Of a DNA stretch of 50,631 nt, positions 49,946-50,631 are shown in pieces. Source of the stretch: Cyclobacteriaceae bacterium (GTDB lineage: Bacteria > Bacteroidota > Bacteroidia > Cytophagales > Cyclobacteriaceae); the NCBI GenBank assembly GCA_003565295.1, contig PXCO01000013.1, positions 1-50,631 on the forward strand, written 5' to 3'. Positions within the stretch are counted from its first letter, which is position 1. The number at the start of each line of letters is the position of its first letter. The position numbers and the translations under genes were made by a program. A model generated the notes under the pieces. That model had not been told where the DNA came from. It searched no databases and saw nothing but the letters and a program-made list of their open reading frames with translations.

Positions 49946-50631
49946 GAAGTCAGTTCTGACTGCAGAAAAAAATAATAAACACCTGAAATCGAGCCTGCCT
50001 GAGACAGACAGGCATTACGAGAACGTCACATGGAGTATTAAAAAATTGGCATTTGCAGAAAGGAAATGACATAAAATCGGCAAGATGCTAAACTAAAAAT
50101 GGTTTTATAATTAGCAGTTAATCAATAAATTATTGGATTTTAAGCAATATATCAATGGGTAGGGATGCCCCCGGTAGCTATCGGGGCAACATGCGAGATT
50201 CTCCAAGCGAGTTCCACGAAACGATCCCAATAGAATATCGGGACGGGGCAGGCAGGGGCAGGCTACCCCGACCTGGGGCACGGGGCAAGTTATGACCGCT
50301 GAATAGACAATTATAATTATATGAAATCGAGCCTGTCCTGACGGCAGTCAGGGCATGACGAGCACGTCACACACTGGCATGATTATCATTTGCGAGATTC
50401 TCCCGAAGTGAATTCGGGACAGGCTCCCGAAGCGAGTCCCCCGAAACAAGTTCCCCGAAACGAGTTCGGGGCAGGCAGGGGCAGGCTATCCCGAAGATCG
50501 GGACAAGTTGTGACAACTGAAAAACAATTATAAACACATGAAATCGAGCCTGTCCTGACGGCAGTCAGGGCATGAGGAGAACCTCACACAGAGGGATGAT
50601 TATCAAAGCGAGATTCCACCCCGACCTGCGG
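49946..50631 (+). repeat. Start-codon-associated repeat array R5 (runs off the window)
   Basis: 49946-49982 is a worn unit end (CTGACTGCAGAAAAAAATAA then TAAACAC). A unit beginning CTGAAATCGAGC at 49983 breaks off near 50035; its other half resumes at GGGATG (about 50162) and ends at 50320, with some 126 bp of AT-rich DNA between. A complete 217-bp unit lies at 50321-50537 with many nested palindromes. The next unit starts at 50538 and is cut by the window end. Stems: ACG/CGT (50017-50026), GACG/CGTC (50357-50368), GAGG/CCTC (50574-50585). Confidence 0.85.

Noticed and set aside
1-50631. Prophage, integrative element or toxin-antitoxin/defence island
   Set aside because: No integrase, structural phage genes, restriction, retron or toxin-like genes were seen; most genes are ordinary chromosomal functions.

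Overview
The window looks like a chromosomal segment of a Bacteroidetes bacterium, most likely Cytophagales (Cyclobacteriaceae-like, for example an Algoriphagus or Cyclobacterium relative). The grounds are a type IX secretion (T9SS) C-terminal sorting domain on a giant PKD/malectin/kelch protein, a PorG/DUF6089-type barrel, starts preceded by A-rich leaders rather than Shine-Dalgarno sequences, TAnnTTTG -7 boxes upstream of several genes, Kdo (LPS) synthesis, and families typical of the phylum (DUF2007, GNAT-nitrilase fusion, SDR-type threonine dehydrogenase). The genus is an inference. I saw no rRNA, tRNA, CRISPR or intact transposase.

Layout. 1-8.1 kb: a cut-off HEAT-like gene, a ChaN-family haem-binding lipoprotein relative, a 1765-residue T9SS cargo that has lost its signal peptide, and a decayed transposase fragment. 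8-13.2 kb (minus): small membrane protein and leuS coupled by TAATG, PorG-like barrel, MscS channel. 13.3-19.8 kb: universal stress protein; a GNAT-nitrilase, kdsC, kdsA, L,D-transpeptidase run; a second, convergent L,D-transpeptidase. 20-27 kb: pterin genes (PTPS/QueD family, folE), an SDR that lacks the catalytic tyrosine, a coiled-coil protein, a STAS-like protein, flavin reductase, ligase-associated exonuclease, guaA. 27-32 kb: small secreted proteins, a TPR/periplasmic-binding protein coupled to hemL, an Spx/ArsC-like protein. 32-39 kb (minus): a three-gene set of Planctomycete-type families (DUF1549/DUF1553 cytochrome protein, DUF1501 protein, Tat-exported sugar isomerase), an NlpE-like lipoprotein and threonine dehydrogenase, divergent from kbl. 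40-46 kb: dusB, then CPBP protease, DUF2007, cdsA, glutamate dehydrogenase, psd, and a decayed outer-membrane gene. 46-49.7 kb (minus): response regulator, histidine kinase, 7-TM protein and two paralogous 116-residue proteins ending in CPPDC.

The most unusual feature is a family of modular repeat units of about 87-217 bp. All lie on the plus strand, singly or in tandem, at 13.35, 20.12, 21.46, 22.99 and 49.95 kb to the window end. Each unit opens with ATGAAA and closes with an A-rich AATATAAACAC-type leader, so that it ends exactly where the next unit or a real gene starts with ATGAAA. The units hold a small stem whose sequence changes from copy to copy while pairing is mostly kept, plus nested GC-rich palindromes at fixed sites. 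This looks like a start-codon-targeted, RNA-structured repeat and is the main candidate for something undescribed. The second candidate is the CPPDC-tail / 7-TM / kinase / LuxR-regulator locus.

Limits: all calls come from reading the sequence and its translations. No database search, structure prediction or covariance test was run.
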